Assembly: GCA_937915545.1 (NCBI GenBank)
Contig: CALGIJ010000041.1
Coordinates: 31,633-95,632, forward strand
Direction of reading: 5' to 3'
DNA from: an uncultured Desulfobacterales bacterium
GTDB taxonomy: Bacteria; Desulfobacterota; Desulfobulbia; Desulfobulbales; Desulfocapsaceae
Length of the DNA stretch: 64,000 bases
Under the pieces are notes generated by a model. That model was not told the origin of the DNA. It did no database searches and worked only from the letters and a program-made list of their open reading frames with translations. Positions 35,157 through 44,782 of the stretch are shown in pieces (position 1 is the first letter of the stretch; each line of letters begins with the position of its first letter). The position numbers and the translations under genes are program-made.

Positions 35157-35205
35157 AAAAAAAATCCAGGGAGGAACACGGCCTGTCCGACCGTGGTCCT
35201 CCCTG
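35157..35205 (-). terminator. intrinsic terminator of the glycine-zipper gene
   Basis: Read leftward: a 15-bp stem with one mismatch (35205-35191 with 35181-35167), a 9-nt loop, then 8 T residues (35164-35157). It lies 78 nt after the glycine-zipper stop. Confidence 0.88.
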
Positions 35206-35282
35206 CGATGCGCCTGACGCTGGTGGGGGACTTCTGCCGCCGTTACGCGGGGCGACGCCGACAGATGGCGCCGCCGGCGTTC

Positions 35283-35783
35283 TTACCAGCGATGGCGGTC
35301 GTGCCGGTCATAGTGCCATGGCCTGGGGCCGGGGCTATGCCTGTCGTTGCACACCGTGCGCCACTCGGGGCGATAGCCGCCGTGGCGCCGTTCCACCCAG
35401 ACCTTCTCCTCCCAGCATACCCGCTTCTCGCGACGATCGCCATAGTGGGGTCGGTCACGGTCCCTGTCGGAGAAGCTGAAGACGATCGACGGCACCGGCG
35501 GCGGGGGCGGAGGCGGCAGATGGAAACCGGCTTGGGCCACGGTATAGCCCCCCTCGGTCCTGTCCATACCCTCACCCACCATATAGCCGAGCATGCCGCC
35601 CACTGCGGTGCCAATCAAGGTGGCCTCCTTGTCGCGGCCGATGGCCTGACCAACCAGGGCGCCACTACCGGCGCCGAGCAGCAGCCCGTCGATGCCCCGA
35701 TCCGCGGCACGGGTTTCCCCTGCCATAAAGGCGATGGCCACGACCACCGCCACCATCCATATCTTCCGTTCTCTGGCAGCCAT
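35283..35783 (-). CDS. glycine-zipper envelope protein
   Basis: A 166-aa exported protein. Signal peptide to about residue 26 (AGETRAAD). A glycine-zipper segment (about 32-70; LLLGAGSGALVGQAIGRDKEA, then GTAVGGMLGYMVGEGMD) forms two membrane-inserting helices like SlyB/YMGG proteins. A proline run and a basic His/Arg/Asp-rich C-terminal half follow, with two cysteines (CWEEKVWVERR, TVCNDRH) that could pair. Probably envelope-located; exact function unknown. AGGAGG precedes ATG 35783. Confidence 0.8.
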   Translation of the reverse strand: MAARERKIWMVAVVVAIAFMAGETRAADRGIDGLLLGAGSGALVGQAIGRDKEATLIGTAVGGMLGYMVGEGMDRTEGGYTVAQAGFHLPPPPPPPVPSIVFSFSDRDRDRPHYGDRREKRVCWEEKVWVERRHGGYRPEWRTVCNDRHSPGPRPWHYDRHDRHRW

Positions 35784-36216
35784 GTCAGTTTCCTCCTGCG
35801 AAGTTTTTTTGAGTGCACGGCAACAACCGTCCTTTGCCTCTTTTATACGCCCGGCACGCAGCAGCGCCTAGGGGACATCCACAGGAATGGCCCGGCATCC
35901 AGCCTCATATCGTCTCCATGTCGACCCGACATCGACCCTACATGGCAATGTTTCCAGAGAGATACCCCAGGTCACCCGGACCACCCCCAGAAAGGCCGCC
36001 GGCACGCGCCGCAGAGAAAACGGTCGCGAAAAAATCCGTACCGCCTGCCAGAAATGATTATCATTGATGCGACAAGGAGCGAGCCCGAAATACCTCCAGC
36101 CCGCTCACAACCTCCGCCCCGGGAAAGTGCACCACCGGGGCAGCGACCTAGAGACCTCCCGGAGGGGCAGACCCGCCCCGCCGGGCCATGCCGAATCGAC
36201 ACGCCAAGGAGCCCCC
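35784..36216. other. divergent intergenic region upstream of msrAB
   Basis: 433 nt with a locally AT-richer centre. It contains the Fur-like palindrome (36053-36065). No coding sequence is supported: the open frame that runs into msrAB from 36064 has shadow composition. Confidence 0.5.
36053..36065. promoter_or_regulatory. Fur-box-like palindrome upstream of msrAB
   Basis: AATGAT-T-ATCATT is a perfect 6-1-6 palindrome. Its complementary strand reads AATGATAATCATT, identical to the central 13 bases of the E. coli Fur consensus. The outer three bases on each side do not match. It is 151 nt before the msrAB start. Confidence 0.5.
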
Positions 36217-37287
<1,071 letters not shown>

Positions 37288-37441
37288 GGTGGGATTCTCC
37301 CCCGATAAGCGGCAGGCCTTGGCGATGTCGTGCGTCGGGGCAGGCCCCGGGCCGCACTGATGGGCCGAAGGCGGGTCAGCGCGGGTGGCCTGCCGGACGA
37401 GGCCAGGATGGCGGCAGACGACAGCCTGCCTCGGACGGCGC

Positions 37442-38344
37442 CTATTCGAGGGGTTTCGCACGGCCTAGGCGGCTGTGCGGCAGGAGCTCCACGGCGAGGA
37501 TGCCGGCGAGAATGAGCAGGGCCCCGGAAAGCTGGAAGAGGCTCAGCCGCTCGCCAAGGAAGATCATGCCGCCGAGGGCGGCGAAGACCGTCTCGGCGCT
37601 GAGGATGATGGCGGCGTCCGCCGCCGGAGTGTGGCGCTGGCCGACCACCTGCAGGGTGAAGGCCATGCCCACCGAGAAAATGCCCATATAGAGGATACCC
37701 CAAACCGCCCCGGCGAAGTCCGCCGCCTGCGGCCCCTCCACGACAAAGCCGAGCAGCAGCCCGCCCAGGCCGCAGACCAGGAACTGCCCCGCCGCCACCA
37801 CCAGCGGCGCCTGGGTCCGTCCGGCCATGATGCCGACCAGCATGACGTGGCCGGCCCAGAAGATGGTGCTGGCAATCACCCAGAGGTCGCCGACGGCGAG
37901 GCTCACCTCGCTGGCGCCGCTGAGGATATAGGTGCCGACGAAGCAGCCGATGGAAGCCGGCCAGATGGCGAAGTGCACCCGGCGCCGCAGCAGCACCAGG
38001 CCGAGCACCGGCACCAGCGGCACGTAGAGGGCGGTGAGGAAGCCGGAGTTGGTCACCGAGGTGCGCAAGATGCCATGCTGCTGCAGCACCGCCGCGGTGA
38101 GCAGCACCGCACCGGTGCAGAGGATACCGAGGCGGTCGCGGCAGGAGAAGCTATAGCCCTCGCGGCTCCGTTGCCTCAGCTGCCGCAGGGCCAGGGGCAG
38201 GACGACGAAGGCGCCGAGGAGAAAGCGGGAGCCGGTGAAGCTGATGGTGCCGAGGTTGCCGGTGCCGATCTGCTGCACCACGAAGCTGCTGCCCCAGATC
38301 ATCGCCGCCAGGGCGAGGAGCAGGTTGGCCTGGAGTCTGGTCAT
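37442..38344 (-). CDS. EamA/DMT-family transporter
   Basis: A 300-aa ten-helix inner-membrane protein of the drug/metabolite transporter superfamily, with two EamA repeats. The first starts LLLALAAMIWGSSFVVQQIG; the second contains GILYMGIFSVGMAFTLQVVGQRHT and ends LSAETVFAALGGMIFLGERLS. Substrate unknown (amino acids, metabolites or drugs). AAGGA is 6 nt before ATG 38344. It diverges from glpR and converges with msrAB across 154 nt in which I see no clear terminator. Confidence 0.87.
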   Translation of the reverse strand: MTRLQANLLLALAAMIWGSSFVVQQIGTGNLGTISFTGSRFLLGAFVVLPLALRQLRQRSREGYSFSCRDRLGILCTGAVLLTAAVLQQHGILRTSVTNSGFLTALYVPLVPVLGLVLLRRRVHFAIWPASIGCFVGTYILSGASEVSLAVGDLWVIASTIFWAGHVMLVGIMAGRTQAPLVVAAGQFLVCGLGGLLLGFVVEGPQAADFAGAVWGILYMGIFSVGMAFTLQVVGQRHTPAADAAIILSAETVFAALGGMIFLGERLSLFQLSGALLILAGILAVELLPHSRLGRAKPLE

Positions 38345-38500
38345 GATAATCCTTGGCTGAAGATGCCTTGGGGCGGTGGTGGCGCCTGTGCCGTAGCCCT
38401 TGGCAAGCAGGCCACTATACAGGCCGGCGCCGCATTTTCCAAGCCTCCTCTTGCCAGGCGGGGCGAGCGACCAACGGCCTTCGTTTTGCGGAGCTTTGTG

Positions 38501-38512
38501 TTTCGTATGAAA
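38501..38512. promoter_or_regulatory. candidate GlpR operator upstream of glpR
   Basis: TTTCG-TA-TGAAA, an imperfect inverted repeat 7 nt before the glpR -35 element. It resembles the perfect repeat at 39484-39495 before glpD. Confidence 0.4.
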
Positions 38513-38518
38513 ACGGCA

Positions 38519-38547
38519 TTGACATGTCTGCGGCACCGTTGGATAAT
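38519..38547 (+). promoter_or_regulatory. near-consensus sigma70 promoter of glpR
   Basis: TTGACA (38519-38524), a 17-nt spacer and GATAAT (38542-38547): 11 of 12 consensus bases. Predicted start near 38554, leaving a leader of about 57 nt to ATG 38611. Confidence 0.75.
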
Positions 38548-38610
38548 GGGTTCCGGGGCGTTACCGCGCGCACGGCGCGGCGGCCGCCCCCAGTCCGGAG
38601 CGACACACCA

Positions 38611-39378
38611 ATGGAGACCCTCCCGCAACGACAGAACGCCATCCTCGCCCTGGCCCGCGAACAGGGCCGCGTCGACGTCGACGAACTCGCCACCCGGTTC
38701 GCCGTATCACCGCAGACCATCCGCAAGGACCTCAACGAGCTCTGCGACCTCCAGCTGCTGCAGCGCATCCACGGCGGGGCCATCGTCGGCTCGGGCATCG
38801 AGAACGTCAGCTACGAGGCGCGGCGCCTGCTCGCCCCGGCGGCCAAGCAGGCCATCGGGCGGCGGGCGGCGGCGCTCATCCCCAACAACTGCTCGCTGCT
38901 GCTCAACATCGGCACCACCACCGAGCAGGTCGCCCAGGCCCTGACCGGCCACCGCGGGCTGCTGGTCATCACCAACAACATCAACGCGGTGACCATCATG
39001 AAAAACGCCCTCGGGGTGGAGATGATCATCGCCGGCGGCCAGGTGCGGCGCGCCGACGGCGGCATCGTCGGCGACGCGGCGGTGGAGTTCATCAACCAGT
39101 TCAAGGCCGATTACGCGGTCATCGGCGTCTCCGCCATCGACGAGGACGGCTCCCTGCTCGACTATGACTTCCGCGAGGTGCGCGTCGCCCAGGCCATCCT
39201 CCGCAACGCCCGCCACGTCATCCTCGTCGCCGACGCCATGAAGCTCAGCCGCACCGCGCCGATGCGCCTCGGCCACATGGCGCAGGTCGACACCCTGGTC
39301 ACCGACCAGCCGCTGCCCGCCCCCCTGGAGGACATCTGCCGTGCCGGCGGGGTCGAAATCGTCATCGCCACCCCCTGA
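38611..39378 (+). CDS. glpR: DeoR-family repressor, GlpR-like
   Basis: A 255-aa DeoR-family regulator. The N-terminal helix-turn-helix is VDVDELATRFAVSPQTIRKDLNEL (about residues 19-42, given here in part), followed by the family's RIHGGAIVG. The C-terminal sugar-phosphate domain has NIGTTTEQVAQAL and ADYAVIGVSAIDEDGSLLDYDFREV. GlpR proteins use glycerol 3-phosphate as inducer. Directly upstream of glpD and glpK and preceded by operator-like repeats, so autoregulation and glp control are likely. The start is fixed by the promoter; GGAG lies 11 nt upstream. Confidence 0.88.
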   Translation: METLPQRQNAILALAREQGRVDVDELATRFAVSPQTIRKDLNELCDLQLLQRIHGGAIVGSGIENVSYEARRLLAPAAKQAIGRRAAALIPNNCSLLLNIGTTTEQVAQALTGHRGLLVITNNINAVTIMKNALGVEMIIAGGQVRRADGGIVGDAAVEFINQFKADYAVIGVSAIDEDGSLLDYDFREVRVAQAILRNARHVILVADAMKLSRTAPMRLGHMAQVDTLVTDQPLPAPLEDICRAGGVEIVIATP

Positions 39379-39483
39379 GGTCGGCAAGGACTGGAGGGTC
39401 GGGAGACCGCCCGGCGTCTTTTTCGTCAGGGGTCCTTTATTTACCGCCAAGAGGCTCTATGTTCATATAAACAGGCCATGACA

Positions 39484-39495
39484 TTTCGTTCGAAA
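39484..39495. promoter_or_regulatory. candidate GlpR operator upstream of glpD
   Basis: TTTCG-TT-CGAAA, a perfect 5-bp inverted repeat with a 2-nt centre, 60 nt before the glpD start. A weak promoter (TTTACC 39440, CATATA 39464) lies just upstream, so a repressor bound here would block initiation. Confidence 0.5.
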
Positions 39496-39554
39496 CACTT
39501 TCCAGAAAAAATGAAACCGTGCCTCTCCTCGGGCCGGGTTTCGGAGGGCTGACC

Positions 39555-41108
39555 ATGGAGACACCAGTCTACGACCTGGCCGTCATCGGCGGCGGCATCA
39601 ATGGCTGCGGCATCGCCCGCGACGCCGCCGGCCGCGGCCTCTCCGTCTTTCTCTGCGAGCAGAACGACCTCGCCAGCGGCACTTCTTCGGCCTCCACCAA
39701 GCTCATCCACGGTGGCCTGCGCTACCTCGAATACTACGAGTTCCGCCTGGTGCGCGAGGCCCTGCGCGAGCGCGAGGTGCTGCTGCGCGCCGCGCCGCAC
39801 ATCGTCTGGCCCCTGCGCTTCATCCTGCCGCACCACCGCGGCCTGCGCCCCGCCTGGCTGATCCGCCTCGGCCTCTTCCTCTACGACCACCTCGGCGGCC
39901 GCCAACTGCTCCCCGGCACCACTACCGTCGATTTGCGCCACGACCCGGCCGGGCGCCCGCTCAAACAGAACTACCGCTGGGGCTTCGAGTACTCCGATTG
40001 CTGGGTGATGGACAGCCGCCTGGTGGTGCTCAACGCCATGGACGCCGCCCTGCGCGGCGCCACCATCCGCACCCATACCCGGCTGCAAAGGGCGCGCCGC
40101 GACGACCTCCTGTGGACCCTGGAGCTCGCCGACAGCACGAGCGGAGAGACTTCGCTGGTCCGCGCCCGGGCGCTGGTCAACGCCTCCGGCCCGTGGCTGA
40201 GCGGGCTCATGCCCCATATCGACCACCAGCAGGGCAGCGAGCGCCTGCGCATGGTCAAGGGCAGCCATATCATCGTGCCGCGACTCTTCGAGCACCAGCG
40301 CGCCTATATCTTCCAGAACAGCGACGGGCGCATCATCTTCGCCATCCCCTACGAAGAGCACTTCACCCTCATCGGCACCACCGACCTCGACTTCCACGGC
40401 GCCCCCGACACAGTGGCCATTTCCGCGGAAGAGGTCGACTACCTGTGCCAGGCCGCCTCGGAATACTTCGTCGGGCAGCTGACTGCGGCCGATGTGGTGC
40501 ACAGCTTCTCCGGCATCCGCCCGCTCTTCGACGACGGCAAGAGCGACGCCAAGGCGGCCACCCGCGACTATGTGCTGAAGCTCGACGCCCCTCCCGGCGA
40601 GGCGCCGCTGCTGTCGCTCTATGGCGGCAAGATCACCACCTACCGCAAGCTCGCCGAGTCGGTGCTGGCCAGACTGGCCCCCTCTCTGCCGCCAATGGGC
40701 CCGCCGTGGACGGAAGGGGCCGCCCTGCCCGGCGGCGACTTCCACCCCGAGCGCTTCAGGGACGAGGTCGAGCGCCTCAAGCGCAGCCGCCCCGCCCTCG
40801 GCGACCGGCTCGCCACCCGCCTGGTGCGCACCTACGGTAGCCGCGCCTGGGAGATGACCGCTTTCCTCGACGGCGGCGGCGACCTTGGCCGCCCCTTCGG
40901 CGGCGACCTCCACCCCTTCGAGGTCGACTACCTGCTGTCCCGCGAGTGGGCGCGCTGCGCTGCCGATATCCTCTGGCGGCGCACCAGGCTCGGCCTGCAC
41001 TTCGACGAGGAGCAGACCGCGTCCCTGGAGGGCTATGTGGCAAGGACCCGGGCCTCTGCCCCGACCCCCCCGGCCTCGACCGCAGAGAGCCGCGAGAGCG
41101 GGAGCTGA
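39555..41108 (+). CDS. glpD: glycerol-3-phosphate dehydrogenase (FAD, aerobic/respiratory type)
   Basis: A 517-aa membrane-associated flavoenzyme oxidising glycerol 3-phosphate to dihydroxyacetone phosphate and passing electrons to quinone. FAD-binding Rossmann motif DLAVIGGGINGCGIARDAAGRG at residues 6-27 (key GxGxxG-type glycines), then SGTSSASTKLIHGGLRYLE. Substrate-domain blocks: VKGSHIIVPR, LIGTTDLD, SGIRPLFDD and SLYGGKITTYRKLAE. A single-subunit GlpD, not GlpABC. GGAGG lies 7 nt before ATG 39555. The stop is 61 nt before glpK. Confidence 0.93.
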   Translation: METPVYDLAVIGGGINGCGIARDAAGRGLSVFLCEQNDLASGTSSASTKLIHGGLRYLEYYEFRLVREALREREVLLRAAPHIVWPLRFILPHHRGLRPAWLIRLGLFLYDHLGGRQLLPGTTTVDLRHDPAGRPLKQNYRWGFEYSDCWVMDSRLVVLNAMDAALRGATIRTHTRLQRARRDDLLWTLELADSTSGETSLVRARALVNASGPWLSGLMPHIDHQQGSERLRMVKGSHIIVPRLFEHQRAYIFQNSDGRIIFAIPYEEHFTLIGTTDLDFHGAPDTVAISAEEVDYLCQAASEYFVGQLTAADVVHSFSGIRPLFDDGKSDAKAATRDYVLKLDAPPGEAPLLSLYGGKITTYRKLAESVLARLAPSLPPMGPPWTEGAALPGGDFHPERFRDEVERLKRSRPALGDRLATRLVRTYGSRAWEMTAFLDGGGDLGRPFGGDLHPFEVDYLLSREWARCAADILWRRTRLGLHFDEEQTASLEGYVARTRASAPTPPASTAESRESGS

Positions 41109-41169
41109 GCCCCGCCCCAGATACATTTCAGGCAATCGTCCGCAGAGCCTCATCACATAGGAGCACGCC

Positions 41170-42657
41170 ATGGCCAACCACATCCTCGCCATCGACCAGG
41201 GAACCACTTCGAGCCGCGCCATCGTCTTCAACCAGCGCCTGGAGATCGCCGGCCTTGCCCAGCGCGAGTTCACCCAATTCTTCCCGCAATCGGGCTGGGT
41301 CGAGCACGACGCCCTGGAGATCTGGGACGCCACCGTGGCCACCTGTCGCCAGGCCATGAGCCGCGCCGGCCTCTCCGCCAGAGACATCGCCGCCATCGGC
41401 ATTACCAACCAGCGCGAGACCACCGTCGTCTGGGAACGGGCCAGCGGCAGGCCGCTGCACAAAGCCATCGTCTGGCAGGACCGGCGCACCGCGCCCCTGT
41501 GCGCCGAGCTGTGGCGCCAGGGCCACGGGGAAACCGTCACCGCCAGGACCGGCCTGCTCCTCGACGCCTACTTCTCGGCCACCAAGATCGCCTGGATCCT
41601 CGACCATGTCGACGGGGCGCGGCAGCGCGCCCAGCGCGGCGAGCTGTGCTTCGGCACCGTCGACTCCTACCTCCTCTTCCGCCTCAGCGGCGGAAAAACC
41701 CACGCCACCGACGCCACCAACGCCTCGCGCACCATGCTCTTCGATATCCACCGCAACTGCTGGGACGACGAACTGCTCGAGCTCTTGCGCGTCGAGAAAG
41801 CGATGCTGCCCGAGGTCCGCGACTGCGCTGCCGACTACGGCAGCACCGAGCCGGCCCTCTTCGGCGCGCCCATCGCCATCCGCGGCGTCGCCGGCGACCA
41901 GCAGGCGGCCTTGGTCGGCCAGGCCTGCTTCGCCCCGGGCATGATCAAATCGACCTACGGCACCGGGGCCTTCATCGTCCTCAACACCGGCGACCAGCCG
42001 GTGCGCTCGCGCAACCGCCTGCTCACCACCATCGGCTACCGCCTCTCCGGCCGCACCACCTACGCCCTGGAAGGCTCGATCTTCGTCGCCGGGGCGGCGG
42101 TGCAGTGGATGCGCGACGCCATGGGCCTCATCGAGACCGCCGCCGACACCGGCAAGCTGGCGCGCCGCGCCGACATCAACCAGGATGTCTACCTCGTGCC
42201 CGCCTTCGTCGGCCTCGGCGCGCCGCACTGGGACGCCGAGGCGCGCGGCGCCATCTTCGGCATCACCCGCGCCACCGGCCCGGCCGAGCTCAGCAAGGCC
42301 GCCCTGGAGTCGGTCTGTTATCAGACCCGCGACCTGCTCGAGGCGATGCGTCGTGACTGGCCGGGCATGGCCGACACGGTGCTGCGCGTCGACGGCGGCA
42401 TGGTCGCCTCCAACTTCACCATGCAGTTCCTTGCCGACATCCTCGCCGCCCCCGTCGACCGCCCGGCGGTGCTGGAGACCACCGCCCTCGGTGCCGCCTA
42501 CCTGGCCGGACTCGGCTGCGGCCTGCTGCCCGCCCCGGAGGAGTTCTCCACCTCATGGCAGCGCGAGCGGCGCTTCACCCCGGCCCTCGACGAGGCCCTG
42601 CGTGCCCGCAAATACGATGGCTGGCAGGATGCGGTGCGCCGCACCCTCAGCCGCTGA
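41170..42657 (+). CDS. glpK: glycerol kinase
   Basis: A 495-aa FGGY kinase making glycerol 3-phosphate from glycerol and ATP. N-terminal phosphate motif LAIDQGTTSSRAIVF, then ITNQRETTVVWERASGRPLHKAIVWQDRR in two conserved stretches. Catalytic-aspartate region is VAGDQQAALVGQ, followed by STYGTGAFIVLNTG and the ADP-binding DGGMVASNF near the C-terminus. Length equals E. coli GlpK. GGAG is 6 nt before ATG 41170. No glycerol facilitator gene is seen nearby. Confidence 0.95.
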   Translation: MANHILAIDQGTTSSRAIVFNQRLEIAGLAQREFTQFFPQSGWVEHDALEIWDATVATCRQAMSRAGLSARDIAAIGITNQRETTVVWERASGRPLHKAIVWQDRRTAPLCAELWRQGHGETVTARTGLLLDAYFSATKIAWILDHVDGARQRAQRGELCFGTVDSYLLFRLSGGKTHATDATNASRTMLFDIHRNCWDDELLELLRVEKAMLPEVRDCAADYGSTEPALFGAPIAIRGVAGDQQAALVGQACFAPGMIKSTYGTGAFIVLNTGDQPVRSRNRLLTTIGYRLSGRTTYALEGSIFVAGAAVQWMRDAMGLIETAADTGKLARRADINQDVYLVPAFVGLGAPHWDAEARGAIFGITRATGPAELSKAALESVCYQTRDLLEAMRRDWPGMADTVLRVDGGMVASNFTMQFLADILAAPVDRPAVLETTALGAAYLAGLGCGLLPAPEEFSTSWQRERRFTPALDEALRARKYDGWQDAVRRTLSR

Positions 42658-42699
42658 CTCCCCAGAAGCAACCTCTTTTCCTTGCAAAGGCAGCCCCAC

Positions 42700-43509
42700 A
42701 TGACACCTCCCCGACCCCTGAGCCAGGCCAGCGCCGCGACCTTTAACGAGGTCCGCTACATCCTCACCGACATCGACGACACCCTCACCCTGCACGGCCG
42801 CCTGCCGGCCTCGGCCTACCAGGCACTGTGGCGGCTCGCCGAGGGCGGCTTCCAGGTGGTGCCGGTCACCGGGCGGCCGGCCGGCTGGTGCGACATGATC
42901 GCCCGCTTCTGGCCGGTAGCCGGAGTGGTGGGGGAAAACGGGGCGCTCTACTTCCGCTACGACAGCCAGGCCCGGGTGATGACGCGGCGCTACTGGAAAT
43001 CGCCCGCCGAGCGCGAGGAGGATCGCCGCAGCCTGGCGCGTATCAGGGAGGAAGTGCTGGCCGCGGTGCCGGGCTGCGCCGTCGCCGCCGACCAGGCCTA
43101 CCGCGAGGCCGACCTGGCCATCGACTTCTGCGAGGACGTGGCCCCGCTGCCCCAAGAGGCCATCGACAACATCGTCTCCTGCTTTACCAGGCATGGCGCC
43201 ACCGCCAAGATCAGTTCCATCCACGTCAACGGCTGGTATGGCGACTACGACAAGCTGGCCATGAGCAGGCGCTTCTTCGCCGACGTCTTCGCCCTACACC
43301 TCGACCGCCACCGCAACCAGGTGCTCTATGCCGGTGACTCCCCCAACGACGCCCCGATGTTCGCCTTCTTCCCGCACAGCGTCGGCGTTGCCAACGTCCT
43401 CCACTTTCTCGGTCATATGGATGCCGACCCCGCCTGGGTCAGCGCCGGGGAAGGCGGCGACGGCTTCGCCGAGCTGGCCGACCTGCTGCTGCACACCACA
43501 TCACGATAA
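42700..43509 (+). CDS. HAD-superfamily (subfamily IIB) phosphatase
   Basis: A 269-aa HAD hydrolase. Motif I is TDIDDTLTLHG with the two catalytic aspartates (about residues 22-26). Motif II is VPVTGRPAGW. Motif IV is YAGDSPNDAPMF. The Cof-like C2 cap lies between. Such enzymes dephosphorylate sugar phosphates; trehalose-6-P or glycosyl-3-phosphoglycerate are possible given the neighbours. Start: ATG 42700 with AAAGG upstream, 42 nt after glpK. A partial, broken copy of residues about 75-143 lies at 47281-47528. Confidence 0.82.
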   Translation: MTPPRPLSQASAATFNEVRYILTDIDDTLTLHGRLPASAYQALWRLAEGGFQVVPVTGRPAGWCDMIARFWPVAGVVGENGALYFRYDSQARVMTRRYWKSPAEREEDRRSLARIREEVLAAVPGCAVAADQAYREADLAIDFCEDVAPLPQEAIDNIVSCFTRHGATAKISSIHVNGWYGDYDKLAMSRRFFADVFALHLDRHRNQVLYAGDSPNDAPMFAFFPHSVGVANVLHFLGHMDADPAWVSAGEGGDGFAELADLLLHTTSR

Positions 43510-43894
43510 GGCCGCTGGCCACCTCTCTCCTCGCCACCGCTACCTGACCCTTCTTTGCGTCAGGTAGCACTGCTCTTCTGCCTGACGCGCCATTTCCCTC
43601 TCTATCCTGTCTCTTAGTTAGAGCACATACGCCATAGCCAGCGCTTCTGAAGAGGGAAAATCCCTGAAGGATTGAGCGGAAAAACCACCTGGTTTCGCCA
43701 CGAAGGGGTTGTCCGCTCAGCCCTCCATGGACAAAGCGCACAGATGAATATTGCCATTAATCGAGCAGATGATTACTATTGGCCAATACATCAACAGAAT
43801 CGACCCTGCAAACAATCACCAAGGGTGATTTGTCAGGAAATATATTATGCCTGACATGTACTTTATGCTTTTGTTTGCAACAACAGGAATCCCC
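43510..43894. other. AT-rich intergenic region before the osmolyte genes
   Basis: 385 nt. The last 150 nt (about 43740-43894) are far more AT-rich than anything else in the window. They contain a 7-bp inverted repeat AATCACC-AAG-GGTGATT (43814-43830) next to TTGTCA (43830-43835) and TATATTAT (43841-43848). A promoter is likely here but no pair with standard spacing is clear. Confidence 0.5.
43539..43568 (+). terminator. stem-loop after the HAD phosphatase
   Basis: A perfect 10-bp stem (43539-43548 with 43559-43568) and 10-nt loop, 30 nt after the HAD stop. The downstream sequence is only mildly T-rich (CTGCTCTTCTG), so termination strength is uncertain. Confidence 0.5.
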
Positions 43895-44782
43895 ATGAAC
43901 AAACCATATCCCATTGTTTTTAGCGACTTGGACAATTGCCTGCTGGACCGTGACGACTACGGATTCGCCGCGGCGACAGAGGCCCTGAAGGCCCTGCGCC
44001 GCCACGGCATCCCCCTCATCCTCGTCTCGAGCAAGACCCGTCGGGAAATGGAAGCGGTGCGCCTCCTCCTCGACCTCGACACCCCGTTCATCGCCGAAAG
44101 CGGCGCCGCTCTTTACATCCCCCGCGACTTCGCCGGTCTGGGGGAACTTCCCCCCGGCGGCGACGGCCGCTACGCCCTGATCGAGTGGGGCCTGCCCTAC
44201 GCCGCCATCCGCCAGGCCCTGGTCGAGGCGGCCCGCACCTTCGCCGTGCGCGGCTTCGGCGACATGGAGCCGGCCGAGGTGGCGGCGCTTACCGGCCTAC
44301 ACCTGACCCAGGCCTCTCTCGCCGCAGCCCGCGAGTACACCGAGCCCTTTCTCCTCGAAGAGCCGGCGCGGTTGCTGCCGCTGATTGCCTGGGCCGCCGA
44401 GCGGGGGCTGCAGGTGCTCGCCGGGGGGCGTTTTCATCACCTTGCCGCAGCCGCCCAGGACAAGGGCCGGGCGGTTACCTTTCTCTGCGAGCGCTTCCGC
44501 CGACACGCCGGCGGACCGGTGATCACCATGGCCCTCGGTGACAGCCCCAACGACCTGCCGATGCTGGCGGCGGTCGATATGCCGGTGCTGCTGCCCGATG
44601 CCAGCGGCGGCTACGCCGACCTGCATCTGCCAAAGGCGATCCGCGCCAGCGAGCCGTCGAGCCGCGGCTGGAACCGGCAGGTACTGGCCTTTCTGCGCAT
44701 CGTCGGCCTGGAGGCGAGTTCCCCCGGTCAACTCTCGCCGTTCACCCCCGATACCCCCAGCACCCGTAAGGAGGCCCCATGA
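43895..44782 (+). CDS. glycosyl-3-phosphoglycerate phosphatase (MPGP-type HAD)
   Basis: A 295-aa HAD-IIB enzyme of the mannosyl-3-phosphoglycerate phosphatase type, which releases phosphate from mannosyl-, glucosyl- or mannosylglucosyl-3-phosphoglycerate. Motif I FSDLDNCLLDRDDYGF (residues about 8-23), motif II LVSSKTRREME, then FIAESGAALYIP, and motif IV MALGDSPNDLPML. AGGA precedes ATG 43895 by 7 nt. Its stop overlaps the next glycosyltransferase start by 4 nt. With GpgS downstream, glucosyl-3-phosphoglycerate is the likeliest substrate, but a disaccharide substrate (MggB role) is also possible. Confidence 0.82.
   Translation: MNKPYPIVFSDLDNCLLDRDDYGFAAATEALKALRRHGIPLILVSSKTRREMEAVRLLLDLDTPFIAESGAALYIPRDFAGLGELPPGGDGRYALIEWGLPYAAIRQALVEAARTFAVRGFGDMEPAEVAALTGLHLTQASLAAAREYTEPFLLEEPARLLPLIAWAAERGLQVLAGGRFHHLAAAAQDKGRAVTFLCERFRRHAGGPVITMALGDSPNDLPMLAAVDMPVLLPDASGGYADLHLPKAIRASEPSSRGWNRQVLAFLRIVGLEASSPGQLSPFTPDTPSTRKEAP

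Noticed and set aside
43600..43894. Insertion-sequence remnant or tRNA in the AT-rich gap
   Set aside because: No transposase-like frame, no terminal inverted repeats with target duplication and no cloverleaf with a TTCRA arm could be found.
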